Below are positions 1 to 8,821 of a stretch of DNA of 64,000 bases, piece after piece. This DNA is from Phytohabitans houttuyneae (lineage in GTDB: Bacteria; Actinomycetota; Actinomycetes; Mycobacteriales; Micromonosporaceae). The stretch lies in the NCBI RefSeq assembly GCF_011764425.1, contig NZ_BLPF01000001.1, forward strand, positions 3,525,001 through 3,589,000, written 5' to 3'. The stretch's first letter is position 1; every line of letters starts with the position of its first letter. A program made the translations under genes and the position numbers. The notes beneath the pieces are model-generated. The model was not told where the DNA came from. It worked only from the letters and a program-made list of their open reading frames with translations, and did no database searches.

Positions 1-275
1 AGGATGGCGGCGTTGTTGACCAGGATGTCCAGCCGCCCGTACTCCCGCTCGATCCGCGCCGCCGCCGCCGTGATCGACAGCGGGTCGGTGACGTCGAGCT
101 CGAGGGCAACCGCGTCCACCCCGTCGGCGGACAGCTTCTCCACGGCGACCGCTCCCCGCTCCGCGTCCCGCGCGCCCACCAGCACGGTGGCTCCCGTCTC
201 GCCGAGGCCGCGCGCGATCTCGTACCCGATCCCCTTGTTGGCCCCCGTCACGAGGGCGACCAGTGTTTCGCTCAT
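1..275 (-). CDS. SDR family oxidoreductase (N-terminal part, cut by window edge)
   Basis: The first 91 residues of a short-chain dehydrogenase/reductase are visible, read leftward from an ATG at 275. Residues 9-16 are VTGANKGI and carry the Gly-rich NAD(P)-binding turn of a Rossmann fold. A LDVTD segment near residue 60 (the usual adenine-ring contact) and LVNNAA near residue 86 (the NNAG motif) follow. The catalytic Ser-Tyr-Lys lies beyond the window. The gene is divergent from the XRE regulator at 378, with about 100 bp between them; in this arrangement the regulator often controls the reductase, which is an inference here. The substrate cannot be told. Confidence 0.88.
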   Translation of the reverse strand, partial: MSETLVALVTGANKGIGYEIARGLGETGATVLVGARDAERGAVAVEKLSADGVDAVALELDVTDPLSITAAAARIEREYGRLDILVNNAAI

Positions 276-377
276 GCCTCGACCCTGCGGCGCGGGCGCG
301 GCGGTGAGGAGAGCACGCTTCAACCACGGACTGCCGGTCCCTGGATACGACTCCTGGCCAGCGGAGATGATGGGCGC

Positions 378-1229
378 ATGGACCGCCGCCAGCTCGCCGA
401 CTTCCTGCGCAGCCGCCGCGCGAGCGTGCGCCCCGCGGATGTCGGCCTGCCCGCCGGCCCGCGCCGCCGCACGCCTGGGCTGCGCCGCGAGGAGGTGGCG
501 CGGCTGACCGGCATCTCGGTCGACTACTACGCCCGGCTGGAGCAGGCTCGCGGCCCGCGCCCGTCCCGGCAGGTGCTCTCCGCGCTGGCCCGCGCCCTGC
601 GGCTGTACGACGCCGAGCGCGCCCACCTCTTCCACCTGGTCGGCGAGGTCCCGTCGCCACCGTCGGGCCCGAGTGCCGACGTGCCTGCCGGCGTGGTTCA
701 CCTGCTCAACCGGCTGGACGACACGCCGGCGTACGTGATCGACATCAAGTACGAGATCCTCGCCTGGAACGCGATGGCCGCCGCCCTGCTCGGCGACCCC
801 GACACCTGGCCGCCGGGGCGGCGCAACATGATCTGGAACCTGTTCGGCGGCGAGGTCTCGGAGGTCGCGCTGGCCGACCCGGACACGTCCGCCTTCGCCG
901 ACGAGTGCGTGGCCGAGCTGCGCGCCGCGGCCGCACAGTTTCCGGACGACGCCGGCATCCACGGCCTGATCGCCCGGCTGCGCGCCGCGAGCCCCGAGTT
1001 CGTGCGCCGCTGGGAGCAGCTGCGGGTGTGCGTGCGCCGCGGCACCACCGTCAAGCGCGTGCGCCATCCGGTGGTGGGCGAGCTGGAGCTGGAGTGCGAG
1101 ACGCTCGACATCGCCGGACACGGCCAGCGCCTCATCCTCTACAGCGCCGCGCCCGGCAGCCCCACGGCCGAGGCGCTGAAGCTGCTCTCGGTCGTCGGCA
1201 CGCAGTGGCCCGCCGACTCGGTCAGCTGA
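378..1229 (+). CDS. XRE-family transcriptional regulator with MmyB-like ligand-binding domain
   Basis: This is a 283-residue soluble regulator. Residues about 30-90 form a Cro/C1-type helix-turn-helix (TPGLRREEVARLTGIS, then YYARLEQ and a PS..VL.ALARAL segment), the layout typical of actinobacterial MmyB-type regulators. Residues about 105-275 form the MmyB-like ligand domain, with the usual features 'AYVIDIKYEILAWN' and 'PGRRNMIWNLF' and the late LELECETLDI. Family members are thought to bind small fatty-acid-like ligands and often regulate a divergent oxidoreductase, which fits the SDR gene to the left. The 3' end overlaps the convergent phosphatase gene by 8 bp. Confidence 0.93.
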   Translation: MDRRQLADFLRSRRASVRPADVGLPAGPRRRTPGLRREEVARLTGISVDYYARLEQARGPRPSRQVLSALARALRLYDAERAHLFHLVGEVPSPPSGPSADVPAGVVHLLNRLDDTPAYVIDIKYEILAWNAMAAALLGDPDTWPPGRRNMIWNLFGGEVSEVALADPDTSAFADECVAELRAAAAQFPDDAGIHGLIARLRAASPEFVRRWEQLRVCVRRGTTVKRVRHPVVGELELECETLDIAGHGQRLILYSAAPGSPTAEALKLLSVVGTQWPADSVS

Positions 1230-2019
1230 GCAGCGTGGCGTGCACCCGGCGCCAGGTGGCGTCGTTGGCGGCCGCCAGCAGGCCGTAGCCGTCCCCGGTC
1301 AGGTCGTACGGCGTGCCGTCCAGGCGGCGGACCACGCCACCGGCCTCCTGGACCAGCAGGGCGCCCGGCACGTGGTCCCACGGCAGCGTGCGCCAGAAGA
1401 GCACGAAGTCCTGGGCGCCGCTGACGATGTCCACGTACTCGCGGCCCGCGCAGTGCAGCCCGGGCAGCACCTCGTCGATGGCCGACAGGCCGCGCTGGAC
1501 GCGGGCCCGCAGGTCGGCGGGGAGGAAGCGGTTCATGGCGGCGCCGCGCAGCGGGCGGGAGCCGTCGTCGGGCAGGGTGGCGCGCACGCCGTCGACGTAG
1601 GTGCCCGAGCCGGACTCGGCCACGGCCAGCGTGCCGGCCAGCGGGTCGAGGATCCAGGACGCGACCGGCGCACCGCCGCGGACCAGGGCGGTCATGATGG
1701 CGAACGGGCCGTGCCCGGCCGCGAAGTTTCCGGTGCCGTCGATCGGGTCGACGATCCACACCGGGCCGGACTCGCGCAGCAGGTCCAGCACCGACGGGTC
1801 GGCCGCCACGCCTTCCTCGCCGACCACCACCGAGTCGGGCAGCAGCGAGCGCAGGCCGTCGGCGATCCTCACCTCGGCCCGCCGGTCGGCGACCGTGACC
1901 AGCTCTCCGGGTGCCTTCTCCTCCACGTCGCCCTCGGCCAGGTGCTGAAACGACGGCAGCACCACCGTGGCCGCCACGTCGCGCAGCAGCTGTCCGACCG
2001 AGTCGACCAGGTCAGCCAC
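1222..2019 (-). CDS. inositol monophosphatase family protein
   Basis: The 265-residue product belongs to the Mg2+-dependent IMPase/FIG superfamily. GEE at residues 67-69 and DPIDGTGNF at 91-99 supply the metal ligands of motif 1, and PWDHVPG near residue 210 is motif 2 (usually WDxAAG), so the active site is complete. The substrate may be inositol phosphate, histidinol phosphate or another phosphomonoester; the sequence does not decide. The start overlaps the end of the upstream receiver gene by 8 bp, so it is probably translated from the same transcript. The tail overlaps the convergent regulator. Confidence 0.9.
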   Translation of the reverse strand: MADLVDSVGQLLRDVAATVVLPSFQHLAEGDVEEKAPGELVTVADRRAEVRIADGLRSLLPDSVVVGEEGVAADPSVLDLLRESGPVWIVDPIDGTGNFAAGHGPFAIMTALVRGGAPVASWILDPLAGTLAVAESGSGTYVDGVRATLPDDGSRPLRGAAMNRFLPADLRARVQRGLSAIDEVLPGLHCAGREYVDIVSGAQDFVLFWRTLPWDHVPGALLVQEAGGVVRRLDGTPYDLTGDGYGLLAAANDATWRRVHATLLS

Positions 2020-2464
2020 GAGGCGGCAGCTTCACCACGCTGACGAAGAACTCGTCGATCTGGCGGACGACGGCGATGAACCGGTCGAAGTCGACCGGCT
2101 TCGTCACGTACGCGTTCGCGTGCAGCTCGTAGCTACGCAGGATGTCTTCGTCGGCCTGCGAGGTAGTGAGCACGACCACCGGGATGCGGCCGAGCTTTTC
2201 GTCCCTCTTGATCTCGGCGAGCACCTCGCGGCCGTCGCGGCGGGGCAGGTTGAGGTCGAGGAGGATGAGGTCCGGCGGGACGGCGTCCGCGTACTGACCT
2301 TCGCGGCGCAGGTAAGCGAGAGCGGCGTCACCGTCGGTGACCACGGTGAGCTTGTTGCGAAGCTTGTGCTCCTCGAACGCCTCCTGCGTCATCAGGACGT
2401 CGCCCGGGTCGTCTTCGACAAGCAGGACCTCGATCGGGCTCCTCCCGTCCGCAGGCACCGTCAC
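2012..2464 (-). CDS. single-domain response regulator (Rcp1/CheY-like)
   Basis: A 150-residue stand-alone receiver domain. Asp18/Asp19 in LLVEDDPGD form the acidic pocket, Asp70 in LILLDLNLP is the predicted phosphoacceptor, VVVLTTS carries the conserved Thr/Ser, and Lys lies in YVTKPVD. The acidic loop, the length and the long alpha-4 insertion ([12 protein letters not shown]) resemble Rcp1-type regulators that pair with phytochrome-like histidine kinases. There is no output domain, so it probably acts by protein contact. It follows the histidine kinase with a 4-bp overlap and very likely takes its phosphate from it. Confidence 0.92.
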   Translation of the reverse strand: MTVPADGRSPIEVLLVEDDPGDVLMTQEAFEEHKLRNKLTVVTDGDAALAYLRREGQYADAVPPDLILLDLNLPRRDGREVLAEIKRDEKLGRIPVVVLTTSQADEDILRSYELHANAYVTKPVDFDRFIAVVRQIDEFFVSVVKLPPRG

Positions 2465-4056
2465 GCGTTCACCTCGCTGTCTCGCACCGGCTCATTGTCG
2501 CCCTCCGGCTCCTCCTCGCTCCCGGCAAGCACCGGCAGCGTGAATCTGATCACCGTACCCTCGTCGACACCGGGCGCGACCCAGATCCGGCCGCCATGGT
2601 ATTCGACGATCTTCTTTGCGATGGCCAGCCCGATGCCGGTCCCCGGATACGAATCCTTGGCGTGCAGCCGCTGGAAAATAACGAAAATCTTGTCGGCGAA
2701 CTCCTCTTCGACACCGATTCCGTTGTCGCGGCAGCTGATCTCCCACTCCTCGCCGACCCGCTCCGCGGAGATGTGCACCCGCGGCGGGCGGTCGGGGTGG
2801 CGAAACTTGATCGAGTTGCTCACCAGGTTGGCCAGCAGGGTGGTCAGCAGCGCCTGCTCGCCGAGCACGGTCGGCAGCTCGCCCCAGGTCAGCTCACCCT
2901 TGGCGTAGGTGCGGGCGGACTCGGTCACGCCGGCCACCTCGGTCATCAGCGCGTTGAGGTCGACCTCGGTGAAGCCCGAGGTCATCCGCCCGATCCGGGA
3001 GAACGCGAGCAGGTCGTTGATCAGTCGCTGCATGCGCTGCGCGCCGTCGACCGCGAAGGCGATGTACTGGTCGGCGCGTTCGTCCAGCTGCCCCGCGTAC
3101 CGCCGCTGGAGCAGCTGGCAGAAGCTGGCCACCTTGCGCAGCGGCTCCTGGAGGTCGTGCGAGGCCACGTACGCGAACTGCTCCAGATCGCGGTTGGAGC
3201 GCATCAGCTCCTCGGCCTGGGTCTGCAGCTGCCCGTTGACCCACTCGATGCGCTCGCGCGCCTCGCGCACCTCGGCGAGATCGGAAGCGATCTTGCGGCG
3301 CATGCCGTCGACGTCGGCGGCGAGCGTGGCCAGCTCGGGCGGCCCGGCCACCTCGATCGGCCGGTCGTACTGCCCACCGGCCACCGAACGGACCTGCTCC
3401 GCGAGCCCGGTCAACGGCTCGATCACCAGCCGGCGCAGCGAGATCAGCAGCGCGATGCCGGCGAGCAGCACGATGACCGTGGCCGTGATCAGCAGGATCA
3501 CCAGGACGTTGCTGCTCGACTTGGCCTTGTCGGCCGTCGCGTTGCGGAACGTCCGGATTTCGTTTTGCAGGTCCTCGACCGACGCCCGCACCCGGTCGAA
3601 GCGCTGGCGGGACGCGTCGGTGACGAGCTCCTGGCCGGCCGCCGCGCCCTGGGTCCGCACCGCGGCGACGACCGGCTCGGCGACCTCGCGGCGCCAGCCC
3701 TCCGCCTCGACGGTGACCCGGTCCAGCCGCTCGCGGATGCCCTGCTCGTCTTCGATCAGCGCGGTCATCGAGTCGGTCAGCCGGCGCTGCTCGGCGATGC
3801 CCTCCGTGTACGGCTCCAGGTCGACCTCGTTGCCGTTGAGCGCGAAGCCGCGCACCGCGGTCTCCTGGTCGACCAGCGCGGTGAGCAACGCCTCCGAGCC
3901 GGTGCGCAGCGGCGTGGCTCGGTTGGCCAGCGTGTCGACCTGCGAGCGGGCGGCGGCAGCGGTGCCGGAGGCGATGAGGGCCACCAGCGCGAGCAGCCCG
4001 CCGACCACGGCACACAGCGCGGTCACCCGCTGCCGCAGGGTCCAGGATCGCTTCAC
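2461..4056 (-). CDS. sensor histidine kinase with extracytoplasmic CHASE3-like domain and HAMP
   Basis: A 531-residue membrane kinase. An N-terminal transmembrane helix (about 10-30) is followed by an extracytoplasmic helical CHASE3-like region with the signature [14 protein letters not shown], a second membrane helix near 170-190, HAMP, a coiled coil, then HisKA with His300 in ASHDLQEP. The ATPase has an N box ([12 protein letters not shown]), a G1 box (DNGIGV) and a G2 box (GTGIGLAI). I chose the GTG at 4056 because it overlaps the stop of the phosphatase gene as GTGA and places the membrane helix right after a short basic tail. A longer reading from 4200 adds only low-complexity Arg-rich sequence. 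It forms one module with the genes on both sides. Confidence 0.92.
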   Translation of the reverse strand: MKRSWTLRQRVTALCAVVGGLLALVALIASGTAAAARSQVDTLANRATPLRTGSEALLTALVDQETAVRGFALNGNEVDLEPYTEGIAEQRRLTDSMTALIEDEQGIRERLDRVTVEAEGWRREVAEPVVAAVRTQGAAAGQELVTDASRQRFDRVRASVEDLQNEIRTFRNATADKAKSSSNVLVILLITATVIVLLAGIALLISLRRLVIEPLTGLAEQVRSVAGGQYDRPIEVAGPPELATLAADVDGMRRKIASDLAEVREARERIEWVNGQLQTQAEELMRSNRDLEQFAYVASHDLQEPLRKVASFCQLLQRRYAGQLDERADQYIAFAVDGAQRMQRLINDLLAFSRIGRMTSGFTEVDLNALMTEVAGVTESARTYAKGELTWGELPTVLGEQALLTTLLANLVSNSIKFRHPDRPPRVHISAERVGEEWEISCRDNGIGVEEEFADKIFVIFQRLHAKDSYPGTGIGLAIAKKIVEYHGGRIWVAPGVDEGTVIRFTLPVLAGSEEEPEGDNEPVRDSEVNA

Positions 4057-5267
4057 CGGCCGGCACCCCTTGAGATCAGCAGCATGGCCACATCGTCGGC
4101 GAGTGGACCATCGTTGGCATCCTCCGCCCGGCCGATCAGCCACTGCGGCAGCGCGGGCAGCTCGACGTCGCGGGCCGCCGGCTCGCCGAGCAGCGCGCAC
4201 AGGCCGCTCACGTCGAGCCGCTCGTTGCCTCGGCCGACCCGCCCTTCGATGAGGCCGTCCGTGTACATCAACAACGACCAGTCCTCACCGTCGAACTCGA
4301 GCTCGTATGGGCGCGGCGGTCGTGGCTGCACGCCGAGCAGCAGACCGTGTGGCGCGGGCACGGGCCGCACCTCTCCGCCGGACAGCAGCAGCGGTGGCGG
4401 GTGCCCGGCCAGCCGGAAGGTGGCCCGGTTTGCCGACAGGTCGAGGGTCACGGCCGCGACCGTGGCGAAGATCTCGCGCGCCTTGCGCTCGCTCATCAGC
4501 ACCTGCTCCAGCGCGGGCAGCACCGCGTCTTCCGGCACGCCGGCGAGGATCAGCGCCCGCCACGCCACCCGGAGCTCGACACCGAGGGCCGCCTCGTCGG
4601 CACCGTGGCCGCAGACGTCGCCCACCATCAGGTGCAGGCGGTCGCCGGCCTGCACCACGTCGTAGAAGTCGCCACCGATAACGGCGGCGTGCCGGCCCGG
4701 CTGGTAGAAGGGGTGCGTCTGGACAAGCTCGGTGGTCATGAGCGGCTGCGGCAGCAGGCCGCGCTCCAGTCGGGCCGACTCCTCCGCGCGCAGCTCCACC
4801 TCGCGCAGCCGGCGGGCGTTGTCGTCGGCCCGCTTGCGCTCCACCGCGTACCGCAGGGCGCGGGTCAGCAGCACCCCGTCGACCTGACCCTTGAGCAGAT
4901 AGTCCTGCGCGCCCTCGGCGACCGCGCCGACGCCCAGATGCTCGTCCTGGCGGCCGGTCAGCACCACGACCGCGGCCTGCTCGGTCATCGCGAGCACCTG
5001 GCGGAGCCCGTCGAGCCCTTGCGCGTCAGGCAGCCCGAGGTCGAGCAGGACGCAGTCGACGCTGCCGAACCTGTCGCGCGCCTCGGTGAGGCTGGTGGAC
5101 ACGGCGAGATCGACTTTGGCGTCGGCCTCGGCGAGCAACTCGCCGACAAGAAACGCGTCGGCTTCGTCATCTTCGACGAGGAGGACGCGCAAACGCTCGC
5201 CAATGGGCACGCCCGCGCCCGGATTGGCCCCTCCGTACGGATATGCCCGCGGAGGCACGACCGTCAT
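4053..5267 (-). CDS. receiver domain fused to PP2C/SpoIIE-type serine phosphatase
   Basis: A 404-residue two-domain protein. Residues 25-145 form a receiver domain: EDD at 32-34, predicted phosphoacceptor Asp76 in LLDLGLP, and the late Lys in YLLKGQ. A coiled-coil linker (145-180) leads to a SpoIIE/RsbU-like PP2C domain (180-400) with GGDFYDVV, VGDVCGHG, YTDGLIEGR and LADDVAMLL, the aspartates that bind the two metals. Such proteins dephosphorylate anti-anti-sigma factors or related partners when the receiver is modified. The gene heads an overlapping set (phosphatase, kinase, receiver, phosphatase-like IMPase) and is divergent from the M28 peptidase. Confidence 0.92.
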   Translation of the reverse strand: MTVVPPRAYPYGGANPGAGVPIGERLRVLLVEDDEADAFLVGELLAEADAKVDLAVSTSLTEARDRFGSVDCVLLDLGLPDAQGLDGLRQVLAMTEQAAVVVLTGRQDEHLGVGAVAEGAQDYLLKGQVDGVLLTRALRYAVERKRADDNARRLREVELRAEESARLERGLLPQPLMTTELVQTHPFYQPGRHAAVIGGDFYDVVQAGDRLHLMVGDVCGHGADEAALGVELRVAWRALILAGVPEDAVLPALEQVLMSERKAREIFATVAAVTLDLSANRATFRLAGHPPPLLLSGGEVRPVPAPHGLLLGVQPRPPRPYELEFDGEDWSLLMYTDGLIEGRVGRGNERLDVSGLCALLGEPAARDVELPALPQWLIGRAEDANDGPLADDVAMLLISRGAGR

Positions 5268-5375
5268 CGCCGCACCCCGTGGGAGCGCGATCTGTGCACG
5301 CGGGCGAGAGCCATGCCAACACGCTAGGCCACGGGTGGCGGTACCGGCGACCCGCCGTCCCCGGAGGGTGCCGCA

Positions 5376-7781
5376 GTGGCGTCAGCAACGGATGATGTCT
5401 GCCATGGTCGTGGATCTCGAGCCCCCGCGGACCGTGCTCTCACCCGTCCCCGCCGCCGCGGGCTGGCCGCGCTCGCGGCCGTTGCCGCGCTGGTCGCGGT
5501 GGGTGCGATCACCCTGCTTGACATCCGGCCGCCGGCACCGCGCGGCACCGACGCGCCCGCCGCGGACTTCAGCGCCGGCCGCGCCTACACGCACGTCGAG
5601 GCGCTCGGCGCGCGCACGCACGTCACTGGCAGCCCCGCGAACGACGCCAATCGTGAGCGGATCGTGACCACTCTCCGCGACCTCGGGCTGTCACCGACCG
5701 TGCAGGACACGGTGGGCACCGAGGCGGGGCAACTGTCCGGCGGCGCGGGCGGCGAGACGTTCGCCCACGTGCGCAACGTGGTGGCCACCCTGCCCGGCAC
5801 CGCATCGACCGGCCGCGTGTTCCTGGTCGCCCACTACGACTCGGTACAGACAGGGCCCGGCGGCAACGACGACGGCGCGGGCGTGGCCACGATCCTGGAG
5901 GTGGCGCGGGCGCTGAGCAACGGCCCCCGGCCGCGCAACGACGTGGTGTTCGTGCTGACCGACGCCGAGGAGGCGTGCCTGTGCGGCGCCTCCGCGTTCG
6001 TCTCCTCACACCCGCTCGCCGCAAACGGTGGCGTGGTGCTCAACCTCGAGGCTCGCGGCAGCGGCGGCCCGGTCATCACGTTCGAGACTTCGCGCCGCAA
6101 CGCCGCGCTCGTGGGCGTCTTCGGGCAGGACGCGCCGCACCCGGTGGGCACCTCGTTCGCGGTCGAGGTGTACCGGCTGCTGCCCAACGACACCGACTTC
6201 ACCCCGTTCCTCGACAAGGGTTTCGCCGGCCTCAACTCCGCGTACATCGACGGCGCCGCCGTCTACCACACGCCGCTGGACACGCCGGCCTCGATGAACC
6301 GGGCGAGCCTGCAGCAACACGGCGAGAACGCGCTCGCGCTGGCCCGCGCTTTCGGCCGCGTCGACCTGTCCACTATGGAGGCGGGTGGCGACGCCACGTA
6401 CTTCCCCGTCCCCGGCGGCCTCGTCCGCTACCCCGGCTGGCTGACCTGGCCGCTCGCGCTCGCCGCACTGGTCGCCACGGCCGCGCTGGCCTGGCTCGCC
6501 CGCCGCCGCGGCCGCACGACCTGGCCGCGGGTGGCCGGCGGCTTCGGGCTGGGCCTCATCCCGGTGCTGCTCGCACCGGTGCTGGCCCAGGTGCTGTGGG
6601 CCTTCCTCGCCGCGGTGCGCCCCGGCTACACCGAAATGGTCGACCCATACCGCCCGCTGTGGTTCCGGCTCGCGGTGATCGCACTCTCCGCGGCGGTCCT
6701 TTTCACTTGGTACGCGTTACTGCGTCGCCGCCTCGGTCCAGCCGCTCTGGCGATCGGCGGCCTCGGCTGGCTGGTGGTGTTCGGCATCGTGCTGGCGTTC
6801 GTGGCGCCCGGCGGCTCGTACCTGGCCGCGCTGCCCGCCCTCGCCACCGCGGTGGGCGGCCTGCTCGCGCTCGCCGCGCCGCGCGTCGCCGTCGTGGCGG
6901 TCACCGCCGCCGCGGCCGTGGCCACCGTGATCCTGGTACCCACCATCACGCTGCTCTTCCCCGCGCTGGGCCTGGCGATGGGCGCGGTGGGCGCGCTCTT
7001 CGCGGTGCTGCTGGGCCTCGCCGCGCTGCCAGTGGTCGACCTGCTCTTCGCGGAGGCGGGCGGGCAGCGGGCGATGGTGGCGATGCTGGCCCGCCGGCAC
7101 GCCATCTACCCAGGCCTGGCCGCCGCCCTGGCCGCGGTGGTCTTCACGGTCGTGGGCCTCACGGTGGACGGCTTCGACGCGCGGCACCCGTCGCCGACCC
7201 ACCTCATGTACGCGCTGGACACCACCACGGGCAAGGCGGTGTGGCTCAGCGAGGAGAGCACCGAGCAGGAGTGGACCTCACAGTACGTCTCCGGCGAGCC
7301 CGCGCCCCTGCCCGACTTTCCCGGCCTGGGCGACGACGACTTCCGCACCGGCCCGGCCGAGGTGGCGGCGCTACCACCGCCCACAGTGGACTCCCAGCTG
7401 CTGCCCGGCCCGGGCGGCGACCGCACCGTCCACCTGCGCGTACGACCACAGCGCCCCGTGCGCCTGCTGTCCCTACACGTCGACGCCGCCACCGCCACCG
7501 TCGTCTCGGCCCGCGTCGCCGGCCAGCCCGCGCCGGTCGGCCGCGAGGGCGAACGCTGGTCGTTCGGCATGGTCTTCCACGCCCCACCACCCGAGGGCGT
7601 CGAGGTGGAGCTGGTGTTGCGCCCAACCGCCGGCTGGACAGGAAAGGTCGGTCTACGCGTGATGGACGGCAGCGACGGCCTGAACGGTTTGCCCGGCTTC
7701 CACCCCCGCCCACCCGACGTCGGCATAGCCGGCACCCACACCAGCGACCTGGTAGCGGTAGCCACAACCACCCAAATCTGA
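5376..7781 (+). CDS. large membrane-anchored M28 family metallopeptidase
   Basis: An 801-residue protein. A basic N-terminus and a membrane helix (about 29-48) precede the M28 zinc peptidase domain (about 65-330). Metal ligands are visible in AHYDSVQ (His153, Asp155), GNDDGAG (Asp165 or 166) and TDAEEACLCG (Glu198 or 199). Residues about 350-610 contain eight or so hydrophobic segments, then a beta-rich extracytoplasmic tail (620-800). The plan resembles actinobacterial Fxna/ERMP1-like peptidases. The GTG start at 5376 is supported by GGAGGG at 5363-5368. The peptide substrate is unknown. Confidence 0.9.
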   Translation: MASATDDVCHGRGSRAPADRALTRPRRRGLAALAAVAALVAVGAITLLDIRPPAPRGTDAPAADFSAGRAYTHVEALGARTHVTGSPANDANRERIVTTLRDLGLSPTVQDTVGTEAGQLSGGAGGETFAHVRNVVATLPGTASTGRVFLVAHYDSVQTGPGGNDDGAGVATILEVARALSNGPRPRNDVVFVLTDAEEACLCGASAFVSSHPLAANGGVVLNLEARGSGGPVITFETSRRNAALVGVFGQDAPHPVGTSFAVEVYRLLPNDTDFTPFLDKGFAGLNSAYIDGAAVYHTPLDTPASMNRASLQQHGENALALARAFGRVDLSTMEAGGDATYFPVPGGLVRYPGWLTWPLALAALVATAALAWLARRRGRTTWPRVAGGFGLGLIPVLLAPVLAQVLWAFLAAVRPGYTEMVDPYRPLWFRLAVIALSAAVLFTWYALLRRRLGPAALAIGGLGWLVVFGIVLAFVAPGGSYLAALPALATAVGGLLALAAPRVAVVAVTAAAAVATVILVPTITLLFPALGLAMGAVGALFAVLLGLAALPVVDLLFAEAGGQRAMVAMLARRHAIYPGLAAALAAVVFTVVGLTVDGFDARHPSPTHLMYALDTTTGKAVWLSEESTEQEWTSQYVSGEPAPLPDFPGLGDDDFRTGPAEVAALPPPTVDSQLLPGPGGDRTVHLRVRPQRPVRLLSLHVDAATATVVSARVAGQPAPVGREGERWSFGMVFHAPPPEGVEVELVLRPTAGWTGKVGLRVMDGSDGLNGLPGFHPRPPDVGIAGTHTSDLVAVATTTQI

Positions 7782-7929
7782 CCCTCGGACTGTTGCGCAG
7801 AGTTGGAGCGTGACCAGCGGCGGACCGGTAGGGCCGCCAAAACGGGCGCTCCGGATACTGCCCAAGCCACGATGCTTAAGCTCTGCACCGACGCCCGACA
7901 CGCAGTGGCGCGATCGCCCGGCTCAAGCG

Positions 7930-8640
7930 ACCGCAGCTCCTTGATCGGCGCCGAGAGTGAGCTGCACCGGACAGATCGTGGACGTTCGCTGCCCCCACAG
8001 GGGCAGTTGGAGACCACGATCTCGACCCCGGACGACCTCGATCAAGGAGATCGGCACACACGTCAACGGTGACCGCGAGAAGCGTAACCAGACGCAGACG
8101 GTGAGACCGGGAGTTCAAGGGCCCAGACCACCGCGCCGACCGCGACGCCCGAGTCCAGCCGCGGACCGCTACGTCGGCCGGCACGATTCCCGCCCAATCA
8201 GCCCGACCGGAGTGACCACCGCTCCTTGATCAGCGCCGAGGCTGGCGGATCCGAGCAGATCGTGGACGTTTGTTGCACCTGCAGGGGCAGCTGGATACCA
8301 CGATCTCGTTACGGACGGCCTCGATCAAGGAGAGCGGCACCCGCACGCGTCAACGGTGACCGTCGGAAGCGTGACCAGACGCGGAAGGTGAGACCGGGAG
8401 AGCAACGGCCCGGATCACCGCGCCGGCCGCGACGCCTGGGTTCTGCGCGGGCGGCTACGTCAGCCCGGCACGATTCACGCCAAAATCGGCCCGGCCACCA
8501 CGACCGCAACTCCTTGATCGGCGCCGAGGGTGGGCGGATCCGGGCACAGCGCCCCCACAGGGACAGGCGCGGACCGCGAGCTCGATACGGACGGGCTCGA
8601 TCAAGGAGAGCGGTGCGCGCACGCGTCAACAGTGACCGCG
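7930..8640. repeat. three tandem ~287-bp units with nested inverted repeats
   Basis: CTCCTTGATC begins at 7937, 8222 and 8510 (periods 285 and 288). Each copy is matched by its reverse complement GATCAAGGAG at 8040, 8323 and 8599. In units 1 and 2 a second inner pair (AGATCGTGG and CCACGATCT) is nested inside, and in unit 1 an inner hairpin CTGCCCC-ACA-GGGGCAG forms the centre. Each unit could therefore fold into a long stem-loop of about 100-113 nt. Unit 3 keeps the outer pair but has lost the inner one. The remaining ~170 bp of each unit (GCGTCAACGGTGACCG and following) is also repeated. Confidence 0.85.
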
Positions 8641-8643
8641 GGA

Positions 8644-8763
8644 GCGTGACCAGGCGCGGAGGAGGCCGCGGGAACGCACCCCAAGAAAACGCTCCGCTGC
8701 GCTCCACGTTTCCCCGGGGCCCCGCGCAACGGTCCGGACCACGACGGACAGTCGCGGCAGCTC
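8644..8763 (-). repeat. dispersed repeat, copy A (long form)
   Basis: Reverse-oriented long copy of the repeat family whose core is GTGGTCCGGACCGTTG. It carries the ~55-bp extra segment (CGCGGGGCCCCGGGGAAACG onward to GTGCGTTCC) also found in copies F and G. It ends about 60 bp from the stop of the GH9 gene. Confidence 0.9.
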
Positions 8764-8821
8764 CATTTTGGATGGTCGTCCCCCACCCCGGCCGGACGAC
8801 CGAGGTGGGGGAAGCGACCGG

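Larger units (their letters stand above)
7782..8821. other. 1-kb non-coding region between convergent genes, filled with repeats
   Basis: No credible gene lies here: reading frames have no family resemblance and follow the repeat structure. The region holds three tandem units of about 287 bp (next entry), then a long-form copy of the dispersed repeat immediately before the end of the GH9 gene. It lies between two converging genes, so transcription termination from both sides must occur here. Confidence 0.7.

Noticed and set aside
2596-4665. A 689-codon plus-strand open frame opposite the histidine kinase
   Set aside because: It is the antisense of well-supported kinase and phosphatase genes, with His/Arg/Gly-rich composition and no family motifs.
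5975-7813. A 612-codon plus-strand frame within the M28 gene
   Set aside because: Arg/Pro-rich out-of-frame shadow; the M28 frame carries all catalytic motifs.
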